Part shown: in pieces, positions 12,601 to 24,994 of the stretch
Layout of the letters: each line of letters begins with the position of its first letter
How positions within the stretch are numbered: the first letter of the stretch is position 1
From: Moniliella sp. 'wahieum'
Lineage: Eukaryota; Basidiomycota; Moniliellomycetes; Moniliellales; Moniliellaceae
Direction: 5' to 3'
NCBI GenBank assembly: GCA_003971905.1
Contig: RSEE01000004.1
Coordinates: 310,001 to 374,000, forward strand
DNA: 64,000 nt
The notes under the pieces: generated by a model
Database searches by the model: none
Seen by the model: only the letters and a program-made list of their open reading frames with translations
What the model was told of the DNA's origin: nothing
Translations under genes and position numbers: made by a program

Positions 12601-15600
12601 CAAGGTCGAGGAGAAGCCGGCTGCCACCAAGGAGGAGGCCAGAGAAGCCTGCTGCCCCCAAGGAGGAGGTCAAGGTTGAGGCTGCCCCCGCTGCTCCCAA
12701 GGAGGAGGCCAAGGTCGAGGAGAAGCCTGCTGCCCCCAAGGAGGAGGTCAAGGTTGGGCCCCGCTGCTCCCAAGGAGGAGGTCAAGGTTGAGGCTGCCCC
12801 CGCTGCTCCCAAGGAAGTGAAGGCCGAGGAGAAGCCGGCTGCCACCAAGGAGGAGGTCAAGGTTGAGGCTGCCCCCGCTGCTCCCAAGGAGGTGAAGGCC
12901 GAGGAGACGCCTGCTGCTGCCAAGGAAGTGAAGGCCGAGGAGAAGCCGGCTGCCCCCAAGGAGGAGGTCAAGGTTGAGGCTGCCCCCGCTGCTCCCAAGG
13001 AGGAGGTCAAGGTTGAGGCTGGCCCCGCTACTCCCAAGGAGGAGGCCAAGGTCGAGGAGAAGCCGGCTGCCACCAAGGACGATGCCAAGGTTGATGCTGC
13101 CCCCGCTGCTCCCAAGGAAGTGAAGGCCGAGGAGAAACCTGCTGCCCCCAAGGAGGAGGTCAAGGTTGAGGCTGCCCCCGCTGCTCCAAGGAGGACGCCA
13201 AGGTCGAGGAGAAGGCTGCTGCCACCAAGGACGAGGCCAAGGTTGAGGCTGCCCCCGCTGCTTCCCAGGAGGAGGCCAAGGTCGAGGAGAAGGCTGCTGA
13301 CCCCAAGGACGATGCCAAGGTTGAGGCTGCCCCCGCTGCTCCCAAGGAAGTGAAGCCCGAGGAGAAGCCTGCTGCCCCCGCTGCTCCCATGGAAGTGAAG
13401 CCCGAGGAGATGCCTGCTGCCCCCATGGAGGAGGTCAAGGTTGAGGCTGCACCCGCTGCTCCCAAGGAGGAGGTCAAGGTTGAGGCTGGCCCCGCTGCTC
13501 CCAAGGAGGAGGTCAAGTTTGAGGCTGCCCCCGCTGCTCCAAGGAAGTGAAGGCCGAGGAGAAGCCGGCTGCCACCAAGGAGGAGGTCAAGGTTGAGGCT
13601 GCACCCGCTGCTCCCAAGGATGTGAAGGCCGAGGAGAAGCCGGCTGCCACCAAGGAGGAGGCCAAGGAGAAGCCTGCTGCTCCCAAGGAAGTGAAGGCCG
13701 AGGAGAAGCCTGCTGCCCCCAAGGAAGTGAAGGCCGAGGAGAAGCCTGCTGCTCCCAAGGAGGAGGTCAAGGTTGAGGCTGCCCCCGCTGCTCCCAAGGA
13801 CGAGGCCAAGGTTGATGCTGCCCCCGCTGCTCCCACGGAAGTGAAGGCCGAGGAGAAGCCTGCTGCCCCCAAGGAGGAGGTTAAGGTTGAGGCTGCACCC
13901 GCTGCTCCCAAGGAGGAGGCCAAGGTCGAGGAGAAGCCGGCTGCCACCAAGGGGAGGTCAAGGTTGAGGCTGCCCCCGCTGCTCACAAGGAGGAGGCCAA
14001 GGTCGAGGTGAAGCCTGCTGCCCCCAAGGAGGAGGCCAAGGTCGAGGAGAAGCCGGCTGCCACCAAGGAGGAGGCCAAGGAGAAGCCTGCTGCCCCCAAG
14101 GAGGAGGTCAAGGTTGAGGCTGCCCCCGCTGCTCCCAAGGAGGAGGCCAAGGTCGAGGAGAAGCCTGCTGCCCCCAAGGAGGAGGTCAAGGTTGAGGCTG
14201 CACCCGCTGCTCCCAAGGAGGAGGTCAAGGTTGAGGCTGGCCCCGCTGCTCCCAAGGAGGAGGTCAAGGTTGAGGCTGCCCCCTGCTCCCAAGGAAGTGA
14301 AGGCCGAGGAGAAGCCGGCTGCCACCAAGGAGGAGGCCAAGGAGAAGCCTGCTGCTCCCAAGGAAGTGAAGGCCGAGGAGAAGCTGCTGCCCCCAAGGAG
14401 GAGGTCAAGGTTGAGGCTGCCCCCTGCTCCCAAGGAGGAGGCCAAGGTCGAGGAGAAGCCTGCTGCCCCCAAGGAGGAGGTCAAGGTTGAGGCTGCACCC
14501 GCTGCTCCCAAGGAGGAGGTTAAGGTTGAGGCTGCACCCGCTGCTCCCAAGGAGGAGGCCAAGGTCGAGGAGAAGCCGGCTGCCACCAAGGAGGAGGTCA
14601 AGGTTGAGGCTGCCCCGCTGCTCACAAGGAGGAGGCCAAGGTCGAGGTGAAGCCTGCTGCCCCAAGGAGGAGGCCAAGGTCGAGGAGAAGCCGGCTGCCA
14701 CCAGGAGGAGGCCAAGGAGAAGCCTGCTGCCCCCAAGGAGGAGGTCAAGGTTGAGGCTGCACCCGCTGCTCCCAAGGAGGAGGTCAAGGTTGAGGCTGGC
14801 CCCGCTGCTCCCAAGGAGGAGGTCAAGTTTGAGGCTGCCCCCGCTGCTGCCAAGGAAGTGAAGGCCGAGGAGAAGCCCGCTGCCACCAAGGAGGAGGTCA
14901 AGGTTGAGGCTGCCCCCGCTGCTCCCAAGGAGGCCAAGGTCGAGGAGAAGCCGGCTGCCACCAAGGAGGAGGCCAAGGAGAAGCCTGCTGCTCCCAAGGA
15001 AGTGAAGGCCGAGGAGAAGCCTGCTGCCCCCAAGGAGGAGGTCAAGGTTGAGGCTGCCCCCGCTGCTCCCAAGGAGGTGAAGGCCGAGGAGACGCCTGCT
15101 GCTGCCAAGGAAGTGAAGGCCGAGGAGAAGCCGGCTGCCCCAAGGAGGAGGTCAAGGTTGAGGCTGCCCCCCTGCTCCCAAGGAGGAGGTCAAGGTTGAG
15201 GCTGGCCCCGCTGCTCCCAAGGAGGAGGCCAAGGTCGAGAGAAGCCGGCTGCCACCAAGGAGGAGGTCAAGGTTGAGGCTGCCCCCGCTGCTCCCAAGGA
15301 GGAGGTCAAGGTTGAGGCTGGCCCCGCTGCTCCCAAGGAGGAGGTCAAGTTTGAGGCTGCCCCCGCTGCTGCCAAGGAAGTGAAGGCCGAGGAGAAGCCC
15401 GCTGCCACCAAGGAGGAGGTCAAGGTTGAGGCTGCCCCCGCTGCTCACAAGGAGGAGGCCAAGGTCGAGGTGAAGCCTGCTGCCCCCAAGGAGGAGGCCA
15501 AGGTCGAGGAGAAGCCGGCTGCCACCAAGGAGGAGGCCAAGGAGAAGCCTGCTGCCCCCAAGGAGGAGGTCAAGGTTGAGGCTGCCCCCGCTGCTCCCAA

Positions 15601-17455
15601 GGAGGAGGCCAAGGTCGAGGAGAAGCCTGCTGCCCCCAAGGAGGAGGTCAAGGTTGAGGCTGCACCCGCTGCTCCCAAGGAGGAGGTCAAGGTTGAGGCT
15701 GGCCCCGCTGCTCCCAAGGAGGAGGTCAAGGTTGAGGCTGCCCCCGCTGCTCCCAAGGAAGTGAAGGCCGAGGAGAAGCCGGCTGCCACCAAGGAGGAGG
15801 TCAAGGTTGAGGCTGCACCCGCTGCTCCCAAGGAGGAGGTCAAGGTTGAGGCTGGCCCCGCTGCTCCCAAGGAGGAGGTCAAGGTTGAGGCTGCCCCCGC
15901 TGCTCCCAAGGAAGTGAAGGCCGAGGAGACGCCTGCTGCTGCCAAGGAGGAGGTCAAGGTTGAGGCTGCACCCGCTGCTCCCAAGGAGGAGGTCAAGGTT
16001 GAGGCTGGCCCCGCTGCTCCCAGGAGGAGGTCAAGGTTGAGGCTGCCCCCGCTGCTCCCAAGGAAGTGAAGGCCGAGGAGAAGCCGGCTGCCACCAAGGA
16101 GGAGGCCAAGGAGAAGCCTGCTGCTCCCAAGGAAGTGAAGGCCGAGGAGAAGCCTGCTGCCCCCAAGGAGGAGGTCAAGGTTGAGGCTGCCCCCGCTGCT
16201 CCCAAGGAGGAGGCCAAGGTCGAGGAGAAGCCGGCTGCCACCAAGGAGGAGGCCAAGGAGAAGCCTGCTGCTCCCAAGGAAGTGAAGGCCGAGGAGAAGC
16301 CTGTGCCCCCAAGGAGGAGGTCAAGGTTGAGGCTGCCCCCGCTGCTCCCAAGGAGGTGAAGGCGAGGAGACGCCTGCTGCTGCCAAGGAAGTGAAGGCCG
16401 AGGAGAAGCCGGCTGCCCCCAAGGAGGAGGTCAAGGTTGAGGCTGCCCCCGCTGCTCCCAAGGAGGAGGTCAAGGTTGAGGCTGGCCCCGCTACTCCCAA
16501 GGAGGAGGCCAAGGTCGAGGAGAAGCCGGCTGCCACCAAGGACGATGCCAAGGTTGATGCTGCCCCCGCTGCTCCCAAGGAAGTGAAGGCCGAGGAGAAA
16601 CCTGCTGCCCCCAAGGAGGAGGTCAAGGTTGAGGCTGCCCCCGCTGCTCCCAAGGAGGACGCCAAGGTCGAGGAGAAGGCTGGTGCCACCAAGGACGAGG
16701 CCAAGGTTGAGGCTGCCCCCGCTGCTTCCCAGGAGGAGGCCAAGGTCGAGGAGAAGGCTGCTGACCCCAAGGACGATGCCAAGGTTGAGGCTGCCCCCGC
16801 TGCTCCCAAGGAAGTGAAGGCCGAGGAGAAGCCTGCTGCGACCAAGGACGAGGTCAAGGTGGAGGAGAAGCCCGCTGCTCCCAAGGAAGTGAAGGCCGAG
16901 GAGAAGCCCTCTTCCCTCATGGATGATGCCAAGCTTGGTGATACGGCGGCTGCTCTGCCGCAGGTTGAGCAGGAGCACTCTCAGCCGGTTCGTTTGCTCT
17001 CCCCACTTCCTGCGGCATAACTTCTCTGACCCTTCTCATTTTGTTCGTTCTTTCGGATCTGTTCCCCTGCTCCGCTGCTTGTTCCCTTTTCGTATTGTTT
17101 TCTTTCCATCTCAACAGTTGATGGATGTTGTCCCTGAGGTTTCCAAGGCCACTCATTCTCCTTCCGATAGGTCTGCACGCGACCAGTCGGCCTCGCCTGT
17201 GGGCTCCTTCTCCTCGGTCTGGGCCGTGATCCCGCCCGGCAAGGACATTGATGCCAGCTCCACTGACACGCTGCACGGGAGCCCGCTTTGGTCAAGCCCG
17301 AGCCCGAGCCCCTTGTCGCCCAGCATACTGAGTACGAACACCAAGGTCAGCCATGATGTGCATGATTGCTTCAAGCGCTCAAACCCACATGCGCCAATGG
17401 ATTTTTATCTTCAGACCAAGTACCAGCTCTGATCCATATTGATCCTTTTTCGTAG
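3628..17455 (+). CDS. Giant coiled-coil protein with an Ala-Pro-Lys-Glu-Val repeat tail
   Basis: The ATG at 3628 (CCCATGG context) opens a Ser/Pro/Arg-rich head (about 170 residues, with TPQRTP- and HQRTPSAGRR-like stretches). A long coiled coil follows, about 4150–6700, rich in Glu/Ala/Gln/Lys heptads (for example EEIASLRKELEVVQQAQEQS). Introns are visible at 6350–6407 (GTATGT…CTAAC…ACAG) and 6719–6826. The array of about 13-residue repeats then runs from about 7010 to 16910. A tail resumes near 16911; likely introns near 17000–17115 and 17346–17414 lead to an end reading EYEHQDQVPALIHIDPFS with a stop at 17453–17455. Total length would be roughly 4,500 residues. The reading frame changes many times, mostly in C or G runs, consistent with assembly indels. 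The architecture (coiled coil plus charged KEE/AAP tail) resembles neurofilament-heavy or other structural filament tails by composition only. No enzymatic domain is seen; a cytoskeletal or scaffold role is a guess. Confidence 0.75.
7010..16910 (+). repeat. Coding minisatellite array, 39-base unit with higher-order repeats
   Basis: Nearly all of this 9.9 kb is built of related 33–39-base units. The commonest encode EAAPAAPKEEVKV, EEKPAATKEEAKV and EKPAAPKEVKAE. Dividing length by unit gives on the order of 250 copies. Variants (EAGPAAP, KFEAAPAAAK, EETPAAAK, APMEVKPEE, TKDDAKVD) recur in fixed order, so larger blocks have been duplicated. The block near 7081–7515 recurs near 10042–10470, and the block near 12888–13345 recurs near 16353–16820. 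The sequence is free of stops in long antisense frames too, so large minus-strand open frames here are by-products of composition. Confidence 0.95.
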
Positions 17456-20400
17456 TAAAACGGCTGTTAAACGCAACCCGCTGTAAATGCTTAGAGAACA
17501 TAGGCTCCCATCTGAAAAATGATTATAATGAACGGTTGAACTTCAACCTTGAAGCTTGAACCCTTGCATCTTGGCCAATCTATTAGCGTAGCAGATCGCT
17601 ACTATACATGCATGTTCCAACCCAGGAAAGTAATAGGAGCTGAAGGATTGACGGTGATACAGGCCGGCCTGTTCTGGTTCCATCGTGCATCGTTCCATAG
17701 CATCGTGGTCCGTTTTGATTAAAATGATTTGTGCTTGCTCGTGTTGCGAATCCATATTCACAGTAGGAGACCAATGGAATCGGGTCTTTATAGACCCTCT
17801 CTTTTTTGCCTCTCCCGCCAGCATTCGCTTCCAAACTGAATGATCCACATGTGTATACGCACGAGCGCATTGGAAATATAGAATGATGGGCCATGCTGGC
17901 ATAGTATTATGCGCGTCGTCACAAATAAACCAAGAGGATGACGAATGGCTCTATTGAGTGCGTCCCTGCTGACATTTGTTGGCATTCTTGTCCAATTGCG
18001 GTTACGCAAAACAGTGAAAACAACTCTCCTTTTTCTCCCGAACGGCATTCGCACGCTTTCCCGTTTTTCCCTCTCGTGTTGAGAGCCACCGCCCCTCCGG
18101 TACGTAACCATGCTTTATCTTTCCCGAGAGCTCCTGCACATGTGGTTTACCTCCATTCCTACTCCTACCAACGCGCCCAGGAGTAGTCCCATTATGCCGT
18201 AGCCCGTTCGTCTCGTCTTCTGCCCATACCGCAGCTATCATAACATCACCGTCCCAGAAGAGCGTACGAGCTGGAGGATCTGGTACCCAACAGCCTCGTG
18301 CAAAGCGCGCTAAACTTGGATTGGGTGTGTGCTGGTGCATAAACAAGATGTACTCAAGAGATAACACTACTTCCTCATGAGCACGTTAAGTAATCAGTCA
18401 TCGTCAGTCCCTACTACCTAAGGATTCTCGTTCCCCCGGATCCGCCGACACCCCACATACAGATGAAAACATCACTCTTTTGGCCAACATTGCTCACCCC
18501 CTTCAATAACTGCTTTAATATCTGGGAGGAAGCAAGTGGCAAAGCTGGTTGATAGTATAGAGTAAAATACCGTCATATGCATCCCTTTCGAATTGAAGGG
18601 TTACCGGTAATTAATAATTGGTAATCATTCTATCACAATTGAACTTGGACATATGCGTTCCTGCCTTATTGCCTCTCGCTCATGGTCCCGAAGGACCATG
18701 ACGCATGACAGGCACAATCCTCATTTCCCAATGCAACGGACCCGCGGGACGTGGTTGCTGGTTTGGGCCACACAGTGTTTCGGTCGGCTGGTTTTGCCCA
18801 CGGCAACCACAGAGTTTTGTATTTTAGCACGGAGGGATCGCTGTGACACACGTTTTTACGCATTATTTTTGTATACCCACACAGCCTGAGAAGTAACTCT
18901 CTCTCCGTAGTGAACTTGTCCACATGTCTGGAGATGAGGAGATACACAAGCCGGCGGGGTCTCATATCTCACCCCTACACCGAGACTCCCTGAAATAGAT
19001 CGATGATCGATGAGGCCTCAGACTGAGGCGGGCCTGAAGCCTGAAAAGGGCCTGAGATCACTGACCTCTGTGTGAGAACAAAAACTCGATGAGGCACCAC
19101 CCCCAGTTTCTTTCGAACTCCCAATGTCACCCGCACAGCGCATATATATTAACGCGTAAAAGGTCCAAGGCTGCTTTTACTATTCACTGTTCCACAGTGC
19201 AGCAGTCACATATACCCCTGTCTGGCGGCTGCGGCATCGTGGAGGGCGATGGATACATAATGCAGGAACACAGGGGCCGAAAACGGCAAGGTAGTGGAAG
19301 GATGCAGTGCGGGGCTCAACGTATAGTTAAAGCGAATAACGTGGGGTTTTATATGCGGTGTGCATGTGCATATGTGAAGCTTTTGATAAAGTGAGTGATG
19401 CAGTGACTTCGAGATGGTCGATGGTGGATGTGCCGGAGGGCTGGGCGTGGTAGAGGATGGAATATGGAGGCCACGGGGCTGTGTGAGATGGATAGGTGGA
19501 CTCAGGTGTCGGTACCTGTCGGTACCTGTCCGTGTACTCAGTGTCGGACTTATGAGGGTTAGCGCTCAGGGTGACCGGTGATGCTGGTGATGGGCGGTAG
19601 CCGGTGCCAGGCGGTAGCCTCGGGTTGATAGGGTGTCCGTGGGACGAAGCCGCTGGGTTCCAGAACCCTCCGCAGTGGGCCTGCCTGATATATGATAGGA
19701 CTTGATCGTCTCCGAACGGGCCGGCTGCCGAGACATGGTTGCGACACATGGGAGGTGCAGGCCAAGTCCACCGTGTGGAGCTGGCAGAAGCGGAGCCAGT
19801 GGAACCCACGCACCTGTCGAGTGTAAGCGCCTGATGATCAATGACCTGTGATGCACGTGACGTGTGATGCGTGATGATCGATATACTATGCGTCCATCTT
19901 CGTCCGATGTGCGCGTGTTGCAGGATGTGTGTGATGCATGACGCATGCAGCCAATCGATCATCATGCATGTCATGCATCATGCACATCATGCATGTCATG
20001 CATCATGCACATCATGCATCATGCATCATGCACCCTGGATGCAGAGGCCAGGGGTGTGCAGGTGCCCCCGTGGCCTGTGAGACATGTGACAAGTCGGATC
20101 GGGGTGGGGTGCTACGCGCGAAAAATGCATAATGCATCCAACGCCCAACAGCCATCCAATATCCACCCGCCATTCTCGGCCGGCCGCATCAGCACCAACG
20201 AACTGAGTGATTATAATCACAGTGAATACTGCATTGCTGATCGAAATGCCCCCCCCCCTTCTCTGTCTGCGTCGCACATACCAGCCGCCTGTCTTCGTGA
20301 CCTTAATTCTTTGGCCCCACGCCCTTTGGCCATCGCGCTCGCTTCCACCCATGGGCCTCCCCCTGCCTAGCTGGGCCACCGCTCCAGCCTCCGCCCATTT

Positions 20401-20525
20401 TGGAAGACGGGATGCTCCTTCGCCCCCATCCGCTTCCGCCACGACCCCACCATCCCTGCCGCCATCCCTCCCACTCCTCCGCCCCGCCTCCATCCTAGTC
20501 TGCCCCCCCCTCCAGCGATACAGCG
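17456..20525. other. Gene-poor stretch, 3.1 kb
   Basis: Downstream of the giant gene, with no supported coding sequence. It contains a GATCGATGATCGATGAGGCC motif near 18998–19017, two GGTACCTGTC repeats near 19508–19530 and the ATGCAT array near 19971–20033. The final 250 bases are C-rich on the plus strand (CCCCCCCCCTTCTC…), fitting a promoter and leader for the gene at 20526. Confidence 0.5.
19971..20033. repeat. ATGCAT heptamer array
   Basis: The self-complementary hexamer ATGCAT recurs with single-base (C) or three-base (GTC, ATC) spacers. A unit of about 25 bases, containing ATGCATGTCATGCATC, occurs twice before the array ends in pure (ATGCATC) steps. No open frame or RNA gene explains it. 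Confidence 0.9.
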
Positions 20526-23500
20526 ATGGCTAGACGCAAGGCCCGCGTCCGGACCCCTCATCAGACTACTCGTGCCTTTCAGAACCGCTGCAGCTATCGC
20601 GTCGCCAACAGAAGATGATAGGAAGAAGCGCCATTCCTTGTCTCTTTTCCGCCGCTCCTCCCGCTCTCGCCACTCCTTTTCCCGCCGTTTCTCTCTGGAC
20701 CACCCCTGCCGGACAACAATCCTCAATCATGCCTGGATGACAAGCTCGAGAATGGGCCATCGCTGGAGGTTCAACTACCGCCTGACATTCTCACAGCGAA
20801 TGGACTTGTGTCCCATGCACTGCTTCCCAGCCCCAGTCCCAGCTCGGGCAGCGCAGACGTTAGTGGTAGCGGAAGCGCTAGTGACAGCGTCAGTGGCAGC
20901 TCTGTGTTGGGATCAGTTTCGCCCCCTTCCTCAGATGGGGAGTTCAATGTTCTCCCCCGGCCCTCTCCTTACGTGGTGTACGCTCTCTCCTGTCTTGTGA
21001 CCAATCGTTTGGATCCCCATCCGCCGGCAAGTCAGCTGCCCCAAAGATTTCCCACCGCTGCACCGTCAGCTGGGGACATGCCACACGTGGCTCCCTCACA
21101 AACCCTTCCCACCACTGAGGGAATCGAACCCTTTCCTCGCTCTGGGACTGCACGACGGCCCTTGCCCCTCGCGTCTGCTAGGGCTAGGCGCCCCTCACGA
21201 CCTCACGCCCCGATACCTTCCGCGTGGAATTGCCCTAGTGTGTTGGCCAATGGCCCTCTTGCAGCCCGCCGCCCGCACACTGTAAACAAGTCCACCCCAT
21301 TACCCTCGCCAAGGCCAGCGACCAGGTGGGGGCAGGCGGGGGTTCCAACATGGATACCGCCCAGTTCTTCCAACAATGTGTTTGCCTCTAACACAAGCCC
21401 ACCAAGGATAATTCCCTACCGGCAATGGCGTGGTGTGTCATGGAATCAGCCTTGGGAAAGTTCCGCCAAGCCACCCTGCGAAAAGAGCAGGAAAGCCCAC
21501 ATTTGAGCGCGTCAAAATCCTCGGATGATCCTCGAGCCCTTTCTGGCAATGGAACAATGTCGCCCTCTTGTTCGCCCGGATTCAATCGCCTCCGCCTCTG
21601 CTCCGGTTAGTGCCGCAGGAAGTACAAGCGACCTTAGTTCCCCTCCTTCTCTCCCACTCAGTCGGCTGTCACGCTCGCTCCCTTGACACCTACGTCCCCG
21701 CTGCTGCCGCTGCCTCCCGTTTCGCCCGCGTATAAGCCTGATGTACACCTGGACGGGTTCCGTCGATTCAGCGATGGCAACAAGCGCCGCGAACTCATTC
21801 TGACTTGGATAAACGAGCTTATGGTTGCTGTTCAGACGGCCAGCGCCCCCGCCGACCGGATCGCCATGCTCGACAACATTTGTCTGCTTCTCGAAGCGCG
21901 CAATTTGAGTAGCATGGCCCTGGATGCAGATGGGGAAGTCTGGTTCTTTGACACGCTCTATCATGTCTTGAATACGCCATTAACGAAATTAACAAAAAGC
22001 GTTTACCACAGCAACCTCCTCTTTGCTGTCGACTGCTTGCCTTGGCCTTGATCCGCATCCCTGGCGTAGCAGAAAAACTGCTGACCAACCTTCCCATCAC
22101 TCGTCCGGTGCTTCAGCGCATGGCCAAGGAAGCTCAATGGGACCGCATCCGCCCCCACGCGGGAAAGAATGGCACGTGTTTCTCACTCTCATTTTCCACC
22201 TTACCTTCGGGCCTTTTGTTTCGACGATGCCGCCTCTATCTGTCACGTGTGCGCGCCCTACGTCCTCCGCGCAACCCCGACACAGAGTCTTCCCGTCGCA
22301 ACAGGCGTACTTGGTGTTCGACAGGGGTAGGGGCAGGGGAATTGCCATGAAGGGAAATTGGCTCACTCGGTTCCAGTCAGACGACTCGGAACTCATCTTC
22401 TCTTTTCTCCGCAACTTCCATCGCAACCTCGAACGTCTTGTTCATACCCACCTTCCCTGGGCTCGCACCTCTTCTTTGGAGCACCGGGCATGGCACATAT
22501 CGCAGCGCTGATCCAGGCCAAGTGCCTCGCTCTCGTCCATCGGTCCCTTACCTCGGTCACTACGCAGCATCGGTTTCCTTCAATTTGTATGTCACTTCTT
22601 TTTTTGACAGTGTGAATAACGACTGACGTACGCGTTAGCACCCGGGTGATACAGCAAACGTCCTATTGGGTAGCACAACGGGTAAACCAAATGAGCTTGA
22701 GGCAGCGACACGCAGGTGTGTAGCCGCAGTATTGGATACTTCAACTTTGGTGATCCTGCTAGCAACACATTGCGCACCCACATTTTTCTCCCCTTCATTC
22801 AATGGCACCTCGCCGCCTTGGTCCGTGGCACTTCCCTCTATGATGTACAAGGCATTTTGTTTGTTTGACTGGGCAGACGCGCTGTTGGAAAGCATGATGG
22901 GGCTCTCGCTCCAGCCGGCGGAAGTGCTGGATCTTCCCTTTGTCATCGACATTTGCCGGCGCATTCTCCAAGAGACCGACCATACCGTCAATATCATCCG
23001 CACTCTATCATTCCTCTACTGTCACTTTGGTCTCTTGGTCGCCACACCGGGCTTACGCGAAGACCTTGCCACTCACACCCTTCTTCGCCCTGATATCTTT
23101 TACAAACTCTTCCTTTCCTGGTCTCCGACCATCCGCGCTTACTTTCTGCATACCATTGTTTTTCGCTTTGGACATCTCACCGAGTTTCCCCTCCAACAAG
23201 AAACGAACGGGAGAGAAGTGTTAAATTATACTCTTCTCCTGCACCAACGTCTGCAGGACGCTCGCGACCGGTACCTCTATCTGGCCGCCTTAACCCCAAC
23301 GGGAGCCGGAAGAAGCACTGCCACCGCTGAGGTGCGGACGCTATGCCCCCCAGCCTACCAATCCCCTGCCCGCATCACATCTCCCGCCAAGACTGAGGAT
23401 AGGGCGATGGCGTCCACGAAGCAGGGCCTCAATTGGGCGCGTTTCAAGCTGCGTACTGGTAGTACACCGGCTGCGCCTCGCACGCTCAGTGCACGACCCT

Positions 23501-24189
23501 CCACCCCCCGTGCTGGATCCGAGACGTGCATGAACAAGAGCATCTTGCTTCCAACGCGTTTGACCTTCAGGCCGCTACGTTATCGTCCATGCATCCGGCC
23601 AGCTTGCCTTTCCCACCGCCCCACCCTTGTGTCTGGGCCCGCAGGACACTGCCTCATCGTGCTCTTAGAAACTTGTCCTGTACTTCCAGCACGGGGAAAG
23701 TACGAGTACCCCCAGTCACTTCAGCCGTACGCTAGCATGTGTCTGCGCGAGTTGGAGGCGACGATTGCTGTACGTCTTGGTCCCTATTACACATGACCTC
23801 TCTCCAGCAGAAGAGAAGAAGTTGGAATTTTTTGTGTTGTCGGAGGTTGTCAGAGAGTTTCGCATGCTGACCTTCTGCTGTGTTGATGGGATATAGGAGC
23901 ACGACAACCTTTTTGCCTCGCGCCCGTTGGAACAACAGACTGAGGTGCCCAACCTCATTGTCGCTTGGCCTGCCGTGTGGGTGAGGCTTCCGGAATGATT
24001 TCTGGCTAGTACGACCTGCAGCATGTTTCGTACACCTACCCGCTTCCTACGGACAAAGAATGGAGAGAGGCACCTGCCTCTCACTTGTTCTACTTGTTCC
24101 TTTTTGGCATATCGCCTCAAGTGCTTCATGCCCGTTCAGTGTGCCCATCATGTTTCACGACCCTCCACATGTTTCAGCCTAAGAACTAG
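20526..24189 (+). CDS. DUF1765 (UPF0592-type) family protein
   Basis: A Ser/Pro-rich, basic N-terminal half (RRSSRSRHSFSRRFSLD, repeated SGS/SVS steps) precedes a conserved C-terminal half from about 21720. DUF1765-like signatures are seen in order: DGFRRFSDGNKRRELILTW, RIPGVAEKLLTN, KGNWLTRFQSDDSELIFSFL with NFH following, APGMAHIAALIQAKCLALV, then VLDTSTLVILLATHCAPTF, LPFVIDICRRILQETDHT, LFLSWSPTIRAYF, and SWRRRLLYVLVPI near the end. Likely introns near the 3' end include one of about 48 bases before GAGCACGACAACC (about 23885) and a short one near 23982. The last exon ends FTTLHMFQPKN with a stop at 24187–24189. As I recall, yeast Ahk1 (YDL073W) belongs to this family and is a scaffold in Hkr1–Hog1 signalling; the biochemical role here is not shown by sequence. 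Several frame changes are present. The start is the least certain part. Confidence 0.75.
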
Positions 24190-24994
24190 GAGAGCCCGAA
24201 AGGAGACCTAGTGACGACCTTTTGTTTTCATCGAGTCATAACCTGCCCCCCCATTCTCTCATCATCCGCGTACCATTTGGCTCACTTCCGTCGTTTTTCC
24301 CTCCCTCCCGCCATGCTGCATGCCCCCCTTTAGTCTCTTTTCGAGACATGCTTTGTATCTATTCCTCTGCCTTCCGATCTTCGTCTCCTCCATATCCGTA
24401 AGCATCCACCAATGTCCACCTGCAACTTTATAGGCAGTTGGCAAGTACGACAAAGGAGATCGACGGGGGCCTGGCCAGACAGCCTCCATGTCTCTAGATT
24501 GTGGAAAGGTGCCAGACCATGATTATTGGAAGTGGAAAAGGAATCCTCAGGAACACTGCGAGAGGTCGTACAGCCAGAAAGAGCGATGAGCGGCAAGCCA
24601 ACGAAGCAGAAGTACAGGAAAACAAAAAAGAGTTGAGAGGGATCCTCGGGCGCAGTGGTACTTTTGAAAAGACCCAAGAGTCAAGCCAGTACCACACGGG
24701 TCCATACAGACGGAACGATTCACGGAGAGATGTGGATGTATACACAAGAAAGGAGCGGGACACACGGCAAAAAGAGACCCAGTGCAGGGTTAAGTGTATC
24801 ATAATGAGTAAAGAGGAAGCGAGGCCCAAAAAATGTTGGCTCAGCCAAGACAGAGCAGATTGGCTAAGCCTGGGCTAGGTTCTACATCGCGGGCTGCTGG
24901 GTAAAGACAGACCCTTGTGGGAAGAGTCGTTGTGGGATGGCGGGTGGGTGGAATGCAGGCTGGCGGGGCCGAGCGGGTCATGTGGGCCGAGAGT
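24190..24994. other. Convergent 3' intergenic stretch
   Basis: Lies between the ends of the DUF1765 gene (plus) and the DUF6534-type gene (minus). No supported gene or RNA. The exact 3' end of the minus-strand gene may extend into it. Confidence 0.4.

Noticed and set aside
7010-16910. CRISPR-like or satellite reading of the regular repeats
   Set aside because: The units are contiguous, coding, and lack unique spacers; the organism is a fungus.
19327-19974. 215-codon minus-strand frame (His/Pro/Ser-rich)
   Set aside because: It runs through the ATGCAT array and simple repeats, has no domain, splice sites or start context, and its composition follows the repeats.
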